Assembly: GCA_017558175.1 (NCBI GenBank)
Contig: JAFYWH010000094.1
Location: 1 to 40,366 of the forward strand
From: Bacteroidaceae bacterium
Lineage (GTDB): Bacteria > Bacteroidota > Bacteroidia > Bacteroidales > Bacteroidaceae
Direction of reading: 5' to 3'
DNA: 40,366 nucleotides
Below, one piece after another: positions 32,920 to 39,667 of this stretch. A program made the position numbers and the translations under genes. The notes under the pieces were generated by a model that was not told the origin of the DNA, did no database searches, and was given only the letters and a program-made list of their open reading frames with translations. How positions within the stretch are numbered: the stretch's first letter is position 1; each line of letters starts with the position of its first letter.

Positions 32920-32965
32920 CGGACAATACCGGACAAACACGGACATCGGCGGACAAATACGGACA
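32920..32965. repeat. Five CGGACA iterons at exact 10-bp spacing
   Basis: CGGACA occurs at 32920, 32930, 32940, 32950 and 32960 with variable 4-base spacers. One copy per helical turn places all on one DNA face. The array ends about 20 bp before the -7 box of the HU gene, a typical position for an activator or for oligomerising regulators. Confidence 0.9.
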
Positions 32966-32985
32966 TTGCGGGGTTGCGGAGGTAT

Positions 32986-32993
32986 TATCTTTG
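32986..32993 (+). promoter_or_regulatory. -7 box of the HU-smalltalk operon
   Basis: TATCTTTG on the plus strand. No TTG is found at the ideal spacing (nearest at 32966-32968, 17 bp), consistent with a promoter that needs an activator bound at the iterons. It predicts a leader of about 75 nt that includes the AACAG repeats. Confidence 0.65.
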
Positions 32994-33020
32994 CATCGTC
33001 AATCCGGAAAGACACGTACT

Positions 33021-33050
33021 AAACAGAAAACAGTAAAACAGAAAACAGTT
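33021..33050 (+). repeat. AACAG-rich repeat before the HU gene
   Basis: AAACAGAAAACAGTAAAACAGAAAACAGTT in spaced form: four ACAG units. A 22-base part is identical to the minus strand of 27581-27602, just before the lysin-like gene. Related copies lie at 31127-31158, 32378-32395 and 32488-32509. Confidence 0.85.
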
Positions 33051-33075
33051 ATTCAAACCTTAAATCCAAGAAACT

Positions 33076-33522
33076 ATGGCAAGATCAGTAACCTACTCCG
33101 TTGTACCACGCCGTAACCCAAGCGAAAAAGGTACTCCACCCAAGTATTATGCACAGGCTCAGGCTCGTGGCGATGTGAACATCCGCGAAATGTCGGAGCG
33201 CATCCAAAGTTCGTGTACCGTAAACAAGGCCGATGTGTATGCCGTGCTCGTGGCGCTGGAAGATGTGGTGGCCGAAGCGCTTCAGAACGGCGAAATCGTT
33301 CGCTTGGGCGAACTCTGCACCCTCCAGGTATCGCTCAACGGCAAGGGCGCTCTCACCGAGGAAGACTACAACGAGAGCCTTATCAAGCGTGCGAAAATCA
33401 ACTTCCGTCCCGGCACCGTGCTGGCCAATGCCCTGGCATCGCTCACCTTCTCGAAGGTAGCCATCAAGTACGCCAAGGAGGCTTCTGCAGAAGAAGAGGA
33501 AGACGGAGGTGAGGAAGAGTAA
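33076..33522 (+). CDS. HU-family DNA-binding protein with acidic tail
   Basis: 148-aa member of the Bacteroidales HU-like group. It begins MARSVTYSVVPRRNPSEKG. The HU fold covers about residues 30-125, with NIREMSERIQSSCTVNKADVY, VLVALEDVVAEALQNGEIVRLGELCTLQVSLNG and KINFRPGT. The last 15 residues are almost all acidic (EEEEDGGEEE), which may modulate DNA binding or recruit partners. It is followed by the 33-codon smalltalk gene, so the HU-smalltalk order matches what is common in Bacteroidales loci. The promoter with CGGACA iterons and the AACAG-rich leader are upstream. It likely organises DNA or regulates the accessory block. Confidence 0.9.
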   Translation: MARSVTYSVVPRRNPSEKGTPPKYYAQAQARGDVNIREMSERIQSSCTVNKADVYAVLVALEDVVAEALQNGEIVRLGELCTLQVSLNGKGALTEEDYNESLIKRAKINFRPGTVLANALASLTFSKVAIKYAKEASAEEEEDGGEEE

Positions 33523-33536
33523 TTGATTCACTAACC

Positions 33537-33559
33537 AATCCCCCTTAAGAAGGGGGATT
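33537..33559. repeat. C-rich/G-rich palindrome element D
   Basis: AATCCCCCTT, 3 nt, AAGGGGGATT: a perfect short palindrome related to elements A-C. It sits between the HU stop and the smalltalk start and could reduce or fine-tune read-through into smalltalk. Confidence 0.7.
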
Positions 33560-33587
33560 ATAAAATCATCTATCATTTATCAGCATC

Positions 33588-33689
33588 ATGGGAAACAAAG
33601 ACATCTGGGGAAAAATCCTGAACATCGTTATCACGGTATTAACCGCCATTGCCACCACTTTTGGTGTAACCTCCTGCATGGAGATTTAA
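33588..33689 (+). CDS. Smalltalk family small protein
   Basis: 33-aa protein starting MGNKDIWGKILNIVITVLTA and ending TSCMEI. It is too short for usual gene finders. The sequence fits the small Bacteroidales family called smalltalk in protein annotation: a short polar start, one hydrophobic helix (about residues 10-28) and a conserved Cys near the end. It should be a membrane micropeptide. It follows the HU gene by 65 bp, as in related loci, where an N-acetylmuramoyl-L-alanine amidase gene often comes next; here a terminator and a FadL gene follow instead. Function is unknown. Confidence 0.82.
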   Translation: MGNKDIWGKILNIVITVLTAIATTFGVTSCMEI

Positions 33690-33694
33690 AAAGA

Positions 33695-33732
33695 AAAGCG
33701 GCTGCCTCCCGTTAAAGGGATGCAACCGCTTT
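33695..33732. terminator. Bidirectional terminator
   Basis: AAAGCGG(C)TGC(C)TCCC pairs with GGGA(T)GCA(A)CCGCTTT around GTTAAA. T-runs follow on both sides. It lies between the convergent smalltalk and FadL genes. A related stem is found at 39473-39508. Confidence 0.85.
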
Positions 33733-33755
33733 CTGCTATAAACTAATTCTCTCTT

Positions 33756-35255
33756 TTAGAACTTAATATCCAAAGATACACCTACAGCATCGTTCTTACG
33801 AGTGTAGTTGCGAGTAATACCGCTCTGTGCATTAACAACCTTGTGGTCATCATAGAATGAGTGCATGTAACCTACGTTCAATGTCATCTTTTCAGAGAAC
33901 TTGTATGCACCACCGATAGCCAAGCTTGAACAACCTGTGAAGAAGTTGGTATCAGACATATCTGCATCGTCGAAACCGAACTGAGTACGCTGACCACCAA
34001 AGCTCAACAACACCTTGTCAGTTACATCCCATTCCAAACCGAAGTTTGCTTCCCAAGTGTTGTCACCTTCCTTTACAGGAGTACCCTTAGCGTCCTTGTC
34101 CCAATAGTAAACACCACCAGCCATTGCGCGGAAGTTGTCTGTAATTGAGTACTGAGCACCCAAAGTCAAGAGAGCCGGGATATCAGAACGATTCTTCACA
34201 CCATGTGCATAAGCAGGCATCAAAGCTGTTACGTTAGCACTAGTGTTCTTTGAATCGTTTTCCAACTCAATCTTAGTGCGGAATTCGTACTTGGCAGCCA
34301 AGTTCAACTTGCCCAAGTTCCAGTCAATACCGATGATCGGAGTGATACCGAAACCGCTCTGAGCACAATCAAGATTGAAGTCGCTACCCAACAAAGCAGC
34401 ACCTTGCTGAAGAGCACCTTGTTTCTGTTGAAGTTCACCTTGTTGTTGCTGAAGGGCAGCTTGTTGTTGTTGAAGAGCTACATACTGCTCCTTATAACCA
34501 GCTACATCCTTAACCGGTTCCAACTGAGCCAAGCCTGCACTAATTTTGTCCAAACCTACAGCAATTTGTCCCAAACCCGCTTCAATCTGAGTCAACAAAC
34601 CATTCATGTAAGCACCTGCAGCCACACCGTTAGCAGTGATATTAGAGATAGCACCTGTATATTTGCTGTTAGCCAATACAGCGCGAGCACCACCGAATAC
34701 AGAGAAGTTGTCAGTCAACTTATAAGTAGCACCCAACTGGAAACCATAGAAATATTGTTCACCAGTCAAATTCTGCTTCAAGCCATATGACTCAGCCTGT
34801 GCACTAACCAACTTACCTCCTACCAATTCTTCGAACATTGGCAAACCTTCAGCAAACTCGCATGCGCCACCACCGCCGCCAACTGCGAACTGTGCAGAAA
34901 CTGACCACTTATCATTGATAACGTATGCTGCTTGGAAAGAAGGGATAACCGGAGCATTAGTTACACCTTCGAAATATTTATCTGCTTTACCTCCGTTCAA
35001 TTGGAACAACTGACCGTTAGCATCAATTTGACGCTTCTGGAAAGCTGCCTGCCAGCTCACTGACAAGTGGAAACCTTGTGGCAAGAAAGCGATACCTGCC
35101 GGATTGCTGTATACACCGTCGATTGCAATGGCTGCATTGCGCGCCGGGTTACGAAGGAAAGTTGCATTCTGATTTGTGTTGGTGAGGACACCACCTGCGA
35201 AAGTTGAATTTGAAACCATCAGCGCCGTTGCGCCAATCAATAAAAATTTCTTCAT
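33756..35255 (-). CDS. FadL/OmpP1-family outer-membrane transport protein with coiled-coil insertion
   Basis: 499-aa outer-membrane beta-barrel. The signal peptide ends near TFA-GG (residue 20). The FadL-type plug region RNPARNAAIAIDGVYSNPAGIAFLPQG (in two parts, about 35-61) is present. The barrel strands run to the C-terminal KF. Members import long-chain fatty acids and other hydrophobic compounds. Residues about 216-289 are unusual: helical heptads (LTQIEAGLGQIAVGLDKISAG) and a Gln-rich run of ALQQQQ and ELQQKQ units. This predicts a coiled-coil rod in a loop, probably outside the cell. FadL proteins with such loops are known in Bacteroidales. A good promoter is at 35285-35315 and a terminator follows the stop. 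Confidence 0.9.
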   Translation of the reverse strand: MKKFLLIGATALMVSNSTFAGGVLTNTNQNATFLRNPARNAAIAIDGVYSNPAGIAFLPQGFHLSVSWQAAFQKRQIDANGQLFQLNGGKADKYFEGVTNAPVIPSFQAAYVINDKWSVSAQFAVGGGGGACEFAEGLPMFEELVGGKLVSAQAESYGLKQNLTGEQYFYGFQLGATYKLTDNFSVFGGARAVLANSKYTGAISNITANGVAAGAYMNGLLTQIEAGLGQIAVGLDKISAGLAQLEPVKDVAGYKEQYVALQQQQAALQQQQGELQQKQGALQQGAALLGSDFNLDCAQSGFGITPIIGIDWNLGKLNLAAKYEFRTKIELENDSKNTSANVTALMPAYAHGVKNRSDIPALLTLGAQYSITDNFRAMAGGVYYWDKDAKGTPVKEGDNTWEANFGLEWDVTDKVLLSFGGQRTQFGFDDADMSDTNFFTGCSSLAIGGAYKFSEKMTLNVGYMHSFYDDHKVVNAQSGITRNYTRKNDAVGVSLDIKF

Positions 35256-35284
35256 TTCTTTGATTAAATTTGAATTTACGGGTG

Positions 35285-35315
35285 CAAAGGTACGGGTAAA
35301 TTACACATTAACCAA
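35285..35315 (-). promoter_or_regulatory. Promoter of the FadL-type gene
   Basis: TACCTTTG (35292-35285, minus) with TTG (35315-35313) about 20 bp further upstream. It is 30 bp before the start codon. Confidence 0.7.
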
Positions 35316-35410
35316 ATAAATGTGCAAATTTTTACTTCAAACGCTCCCTTTTTCAACTGTTTCAAACGAAACTATCGGCCAGAATACCTTCTGAATGGGG
35401 ATACAAGGGT

Positions 35411-35440
35411 TTGTGCTCAGCGAAAAAAATAGTATCTTTG
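35411..35440 (+). promoter_or_regulatory. Promoter of the MATE gene
   Basis: TTG (35411-35413), 19-bp spacer, TATCTTTG (35433-35440). It overlaps the longer in-frame reading upstream of the MATE gene and so supports the ATG at 35467. Confidence 0.8.
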
Positions 35441-35466
35441 CACTACGTTTACACCTTATTATATAT

Positions 35467-36792
35467 ATGCAATACTCGAACAAGGATATTTGGAACGTCA
35501 GCTACCCTATTCTGCTGGCATTGTTGGCACAAAACGTTATCAATGTAACCGATACGGCTTTCTTGGGACATGTGGGCGAAGTGGAACTGGGAGCATCGGC
35601 CATGGGCGGATTGCTGTACATCTGTGTTTTTACCATTGCCTTCGGTTTCAGCACCGGCTCGCAGATCATGATTGCCCGCCGAAACGGCGAAGGACAGTAC
35701 CGCGAGGTAGGTCCGGTGATGATGCAGGGATGTATGTTCCTGCTGATAACGGCGGCCGTGGTATTCGGCTTGTGCCAATGGTCGATGCCGGCGGTAGTGC
35801 GGATGCTGATTTCGTCCGACCACATATACGATGCCACTTGCGAATTCCTGCAATGGCGCATGTTCGGCTTCTTCTTCTCGTTTGTAAACGTGATGTTCCG
35901 CGCCTTGTATGTAGGGATTACCCGCACCAAGGTACTGACCATCAACTCCATCATCATGGCGGTGGTGAACGTGTTCCTGGATTATGCCTTGATATTCGGG
36001 CACTTCGGATTGCCGGAAATGGGATTGAAGGGAGCTGCCATAGCATCGGTAATGGCGGAAGCGGCTTCGTTCTTCTTCGGGGTGATATACACCTGGCTAT
36101 ACGTGGATTTGAAGAAATACGGACTGAACCGATGGCCGCAATGGAACTCGGCGCTGCTGGGACGCATCTTGAGCATATCGTGCTTCACCATGGTGCAATA
36201 CTTCCTCTCCATGGCCACTTGGTTTGTATTCTTCATGGCGGTAGAGCGGTTAGGACAGCGTGAACTGGCCATTGCCAACATTGTGCGGAGCATCTACATT
36301 GTGCTGCTCATTCCGGTACAGGCACTCTCTACGGCTGCCAACACGCTGGTAAGCAACCTGATAGGCGCCAACGGCATAGACAGGGTAATGCAGCTGATGA
36401 AGAACATAGCCAAGATATCGCTGGTAATAGTGGCGGTGTGCGTGGCGCTGATGGCGTTCTTCCCGAAAATGGTGCTGTCGGTCTACACCAACGAGGCGGT
36501 GCTGCTCAGCGAATCGGTACCTTCGCTATACGTTATCGGGATAGCCATGCTGGTGGCTTCGGTGGCAAACATTTACTTCAACGGCATATCGGGAACGGGC
36601 AATACGCAGGCGGCGCTGTGGCTGGAAACGGGTACGCTGGTGGTATATGCCATGTATGTCTTCATTGTGGGTTGGTGGGCGCAAGCACCGGTATCGGTAT
36701 GCTTCACTACCGAGATTCTGTACTACGCCCTCTTGCTGCTGACAAGCCTTATTTATCTGAAAAAAGCAAAATGGCAGAATAAAAAGATTTGA
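35467..36792 (+). CDS. MATE family efflux transporter
   Basis: 441-aa inner-membrane protein with 12 hydrophobic helices in two related halves. The MATE signature region begins at YPILLALLAQNVINVTDTAFLGHVG, and a matching segment LLIPVQALSTAANTLVSNLIGAN starts the second half. Family members export cationic drugs or metabolites with Na+ or H+, in the DinF/NorM group. The start at 35467 follows the promoter by 26 bp and gives a normal N-terminus. It is a single gene with its own promoter; ffh follows with another -7 box. The substrate is unknown. Confidence 0.92.
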   Translation: MQYSNKDIWNVSYPILLALLAQNVINVTDTAFLGHVGEVELGASAMGGLLYICVFTIAFGFSTGSQIMIARRNGEGQYREVGPVMMQGCMFLLITAAVVFGLCQWSMPAVVRMLISSDHIYDATCEFLQWRMFGFFFSFVNVMFRALYVGITRTKVLTINSIIMAVVNVFLDYALIFGHFGLPEMGLKGAAIASVMAEAASFFFGVIYTWLYVDLKKYGLNRWPQWNSALLGRILSISCFTMVQYFLSMATWFVFFMAVERLGQRELAIANIVRSIYIVLLIPVQALSTAANTLVSNLIGANGIDRVMQLMKNIAKISLVIVAVCVALMAFFPKMVLSVYTNEAVLLSESVPSLYVIGIAMLVASVANIYFNGISGTGNTQAALWLETGTLVVYAMYVFIVGWWAQAPVSVCFTTEILYYALLLLTSLIYLKKAKWQNKKI

Positions 36793-36817
36793 TATACAGA
36801 TGTTTTTTGTATTTTTG
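36789..36817 (+). promoter_or_regulatory. Promoter of ffh-folD
   Basis: TTG (36789-36791), 18-bp spacer, TATTTTTG (36810-36817). Leader of about 40 nt before ffh. Confidence 0.6.
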
Positions 36818-36859
36818 CACCCCAAAATGTTTTTGATAAAATAATAACACATTAAATAT

Positions 36860-38200
36860 ATGTTCGATAATTTAAGTGAAAGACTGGAACGGTCTTTTAA
36901 GATTCTGAAGGGTGAAGGTAAAATCACCGAAATCAATGTAGCGGAAACGTTGAAAGATGTACGTAAGGCATTGCTCGATGCCGACGTGAACTATAAGGTA
37001 GCGAAGAACTTTACAGACACCGTAAAGGAAAAGGCATTGGGACAGAACGTGCTCACAGCCGTGAAGCCAAGCCAGTTGATGGTGAAGATTGTACACGACG
37101 AGTTGACCAAGCTCATGGGTGGCGACACTGCCGACTTGAAGTTGGAAGGCCGTCCGGCTATCATCTTGATGTCTGGTTTGCAAGGTTCGGGTAAGACTAC
37201 TTTCTCGGGTAAGTTGGCCCGCATGCTCAAAACCAAGAAAAACCGCAAGCCGTTGTTGGTAGCTTGTGACGTGTACCGTCCGGCAGCTATCGAGCAGTTG
37301 AGAGTGCTCGGCGAACAGATCAACGTGCCTGTATACTGCGAATTGGAAAGCAAGAATCCGGTGCAGATTGCATTGAACGCTATCCAGGAAGCAAAGGCGA
37401 AGAGTTATGACTTGGTGATTGTCGATACAGCCGGCCGTTTGGCTATCGACGAGCAGATGATGAACGAAATCGAAAACATCAAGAAGGCTATCAATCCGGA
37501 CGAAACACTCTTCGTGGTAGACTCAATGACCGGTCAGGACGCTGTAAACACTGCCCGCGAATTCAACGAACGCCTCGACTTCGACGGTGTGGTATTGACC
37601 AAGCTCGATGGTGATACTCGTGGTGGTGCCGCTCTTTCTATCCGTACCGTAGTGAACAAGCCTATCAAGTTCGTGGGTACAGGCGAAAAGCTCGATGCAG
37701 TAGACCAGTTCCACCCATCGCGTATGGCAGACCGTATCCTCGGTATGGGTGACATCGTATCGTTGGTAGAACGTGCACAGGAACAGTACGACGAAGAAGA
37801 AGCTAAGCGTCTCCAGAAGAAGATCCAGAAGAACCAGTTCGACTTCAACGACTTCATGTCGCAAATCCAACAGATCAAGAAGATGGGTAACTTGAAGGAA
37901 CTCGCTTCGATGATTCCGGGTGTAGGCAAGGCTATCAAGGACATCGACATCGACGACAACGCGTTCAAGAGCATCGAAGCTATCATCAACTCCATGACTC
38001 CGAAGGAACGTACTAATCCGGAAATCATCAACGGTAGCCGTCGTACACGTATTGCCAAGGGTAGCGGTACCAACATTCAGGAAGTAAACCGCCTCTTGAA
38101 GCAGTTCGAACAGACTCGCAAGATGATGAAGATGGTAACTGGCAGCAAAATGGGCAAGATGATGTCGGGTATGCCAGGTATGCCGAAAATGAAACGATAA
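36860..38200 (+). CDS. ffh: Signal recognition particle GTPase Ffh
   Basis: 446-aa SRP54 homologue that binds signal sequences and SRP RNA and, with FtsY, delivers ribosomes to the Sec translocon. The N-domain (about 1-90) is helical. The GTPase domain has the P-loop GLQGSGKTT near 107-115, DTAGRLAID, and TKLDGDTRGGAAL. The C-terminal M-domain (about 300-446) is methionine-rich and ends with MMKMVTGSKMGKMMSG and GMPKMKR. Length is normal. folD follows 18 bp later, so they are probably cotranscribed. Codon use shows the strong preference typical of well-expressed genes. Confidence 0.98.
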   Translation: MFDNLSERLERSFKILKGEGKITEINVAETLKDVRKALLDADVNYKVAKNFTDTVKEKALGQNVLTAVKPSQLMVKIVHDELTKLMGGDTADLKLEGRPAIILMSGLQGSGKTTFSGKLARMLKTKKNRKPLLVACDVYRPAAIEQLRVLGEQINVPVYCELESKNPVQIALNAIQEAKAKSYDLVIVDTAGRLAIDEQMMNEIENIKKAINPDETLFVVDSMTGQDAVNTAREFNERLDFDGVVLTKLDGDTRGGAALSIRTVVNKPIKFVGTGEKLDAVDQFHPSRMADRILGMGDIVSLVERAQEQYDEEEAKRLQKKIQKNQFDFNDFMSQIQQIKKMGNLKELASMIPGVGKAIKDIDIDDNAFKSIEAIINSMTPKERTNPEIINGSRRTRIAKGSGTNIQEVNRLLKQFEQTRKMMKMVTGSKMGKMMSGMPGMPKMKR

Positions 38201-38218
38201 CTTTATATACCTATTCAT

Positions 38219-39103
38219 ATGATGCAATTGATAGACGGAAAAGCCATTTCGGAACAGGTAAAGCAGGAAATTGCTGCCGAAGTAGCCGAAATAGTAGCCA
38301 ATGGCGGCAAGCGTCCTCACTTGGCAGCCATCCTCGTAGGACACGACGGAGGTAGTGAAACATACGTTGCAGCCAAAGTAAAGGCATGCGAAGCATGCGG
38401 TTTCAAGTCGACACTGATTCGCTACGAAGCGGATGTCACTGAAGAAGAGCTCTTGGCCAAAGTTCAGGAACTGAACAACGATGCCGATGTAGACGGTTTC
38501 ATCGTACAGCTCCCGTTGCCGAAGCACATCTCTGAGCAGAAGGTAATCGAAACCATCGACTACCGCAAGGATGTGGACGGTTTCCACCCTATCAACGTAG
38601 GACGCATGAGCATCGGTCTTCCGTGCTATGTATCGGCCACTCCAAACGGCATCCTGGAACTCTTGAAGCGTTACAACATCGAGACACAGGGAAAGAAGTG
38701 CGTGGTATTGGGACGCAGCAACATTGTAGGCAAGCCGATGGCCAGCCTCATGATGCAGAAAGCTTATCCGGGCGACGCAACCGTAACCGTATGCCACAGC
38801 CGTAGCAAGGATTTGGTAAAGGAATGCCAGGAAGCAGACATCATCATCGCTGCTCTTGGCCAACCGAATTTCGTGAAGGCGGAAATGGTAAAGGAAGGCG
38901 CCGTAATCATCGACGTGGGTACTACCCGTGTACCGGACGCCAGCAAGAAGTCGGGCTTCAAGCTCACCGGCGACGTGAAGTTCGATGAAGTAGCTCCAAA
39001 ATGTTCGTTCATCACTCCGGTTCCAGGCGGTGTAGGTCCGATGACCATCGTTTCGCTGATGAAGAATACGTTGTTGGCAGGCAAGAAAGCCATCTATCAA
39101 TAA
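38219..39103 (+). CDS. folD: Bifunctional methylenetetrahydrofolate dehydrogenase/cyclohydrolase
   Basis: 294-aa cytoplasmic enzyme of one-carbon metabolism. It interconverts methylene-, methenyl- and formyl-tetrahydrofolate using NADP. The substrate motif [13 protein letters not shown] contains the catalytic Lys, [14 protein letters not shown] follows, and the cofactor-binding [17 protein letters not shown] and [11 protein letters not shown] motifs are intact. The protein begins MMQLIDGK; either of two adjacent ATGs (38219, 38222) may be used. It follows ffh by 18 bp and is the last gene of this operon. Confidence 0.98.
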   Translation: MMQLIDGKAISEQVKQEIAAEVAEIVANGGKRPHLAAILVGHDGGSETYVAAKVKACEACGFKSTLIRYEADVTEEELLAKVQELNNDADVDGFIVQLPLPKHISEQKVIETIDYRKDVDGFHPINVGRMSIGLPCYVSATPNGILELLKRYNIETQGKKCVVLGRSNIVGKPMASLMMQKAYPGDATVTVCHSRSKDLVKECQEADIIIAALGQPNFVKAEMVKEGAVIIDVGTTRVPDASKKSGFKLTGDVKFDEVAPKCSFITPVPGGVGPMTIVSLMKNTLLAGKKAIYQ

Positions 39104-39111
39104 AAAAAATA

Positions 39112-39145
39112 ATGTAGCCCTCTTTTGTTAAAAAGGGGGTTACAT
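39112..39145. terminator. Terminator-like hairpin after folD
   Basis: ATGTAGCCCTCTTTT pairs with AAAAGGGGGTTACAT with two G-T pairs around a 3-4 nt loop. An A-run precedes it, but the T-run after it is weak, so termination strength on the plus strand is uncertain. The GGGGG part resembles elements A-D. Confidence 0.6.
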
Positions 39146-39239
39146 CGTTTATAAACCTCTCCTATCCGGCCAAAAACCACCCAAAAACAGCGAAAAATGA
39201 AAAAAAACGCATTTTTTCGCAATTTTTCTTCGGAAATAT

Positions 39240-39269
39240 TTGGAGATTCAAAAAAAAGCCGTACCTTTG
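39240..39269 (+). promoter_or_regulatory. Promoter of tRNA-His
   Basis: TTG (39240-39242), 19-bp spacer, TACCTTTG (39262-39269), about 40 bp before the tRNA. Confidence 0.75.
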
Positions 39270-39308
39270 CATCGCAATCGAAAAACAAAGGGTTGCAAAA
39301 CAAACATG

Positions 39309-39385
39309 GTGACTGTAGTTCAGTTGGTTAGAGCGTCAGATTGTGGTTCTGAATGTCGTGGGTTCGAGTCCCATCAGTCACCCCA
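39309..39385 (+). tRNA. tRNA-His (anticodon GTG)
   Basis: Acceptor GTGACTG (39309-39315) pairs perfectly with CAGTCAC (39375-39381). The anticodon arm is CAGAT-TGTGGTT-CTGA type with GTG in the loop, and the T arm is GTGGG-TTCGAGT-CCCAT. A G at 39308 (the -1 base) faces C at 39382 (position 73), the identity pair of histidine tRNA. CCA is encoded (39383-39385). Confidence 0.97.
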
Positions 39386-39390
39386 AAGAA

Positions 39391-39426
39391 AACCTTGATA
39401 ATCTAAAGATTATCGAGGTTTTTTCT
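39391..39426 (+). terminator. Terminator of tRNA-His
   Basis: AACCTTGATAATC (39391-39403) and GATTATCGAGGTT (39408-39420) form a 13-bp stem with one G-T pair and a 4-nt loop, followed by TTTTCTTTTT. Confidence 0.92.
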
Positions 39427-39472
39427 TTTTCTATATACTTCGATTTTAAAGAGAGAATGATTATAAATTGGG

Positions 39473-39508
39473 AAGCGGCCGGATCCACACAACAGGATGC
39501 AGCCGCTT
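39473..39508. terminator. Orphan terminator-like hairpin
   Basis: AAGCGGC (39473-39479) and GCCGCTT (39502-39508) with partial inner pairing (GGAT/GGATGC region), followed by TTGTTTTATC. It resembles the terminator at 33695-33732 in sequence. No gene ends before it except the tRNA, which already has its own terminator. Confidence 0.55.
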
Positions 39509-39611
39509 GTTTTATCTTCAGACCCAAACTTTTCCACACTTACCCATCAGATTTACAAGCATAAACTATATATTTTTAGCGATTTATAGAACGGGTTTCA
39601 GAAAAAATTAG

Positions 39612-39619
39612 TAGCTTTG
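39612..39619 (+). promoter_or_regulatory. -7 box of pgk
   Basis: TAGCTTTG on the plus strand, about 50 bp before the pgk start codon. Confidence 0.65.
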
Positions 39620-39667
39620 CATATTGTGATTTAGAAAATGACTTTAAACTCTATAAAATAATAAATT

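Noticed and set aside
32920-32970. CRISPR-like array
   Set aside because: The 10-bp period with 6-base repeats is far too short for CRISPR; better read as iterons. No CRISPR array or cas gene is seen in the window.
27055-33689. Complete prophage or conjugative element
   Set aside because: No integrase, portal, terminase, capsid, relaxase or mating-pair genes; only a few phage-like or mobile-associated genes are present.
37523-39100. 525-codon ORF opposite ffh and folD
   Set aside because: Antisense to two certain housekeeping genes; a result of their strong codon bias.
39343-39564. 73-codon ORF starting inside tRNA-His
   Set aside because: Overlaps the tRNA and its terminator.
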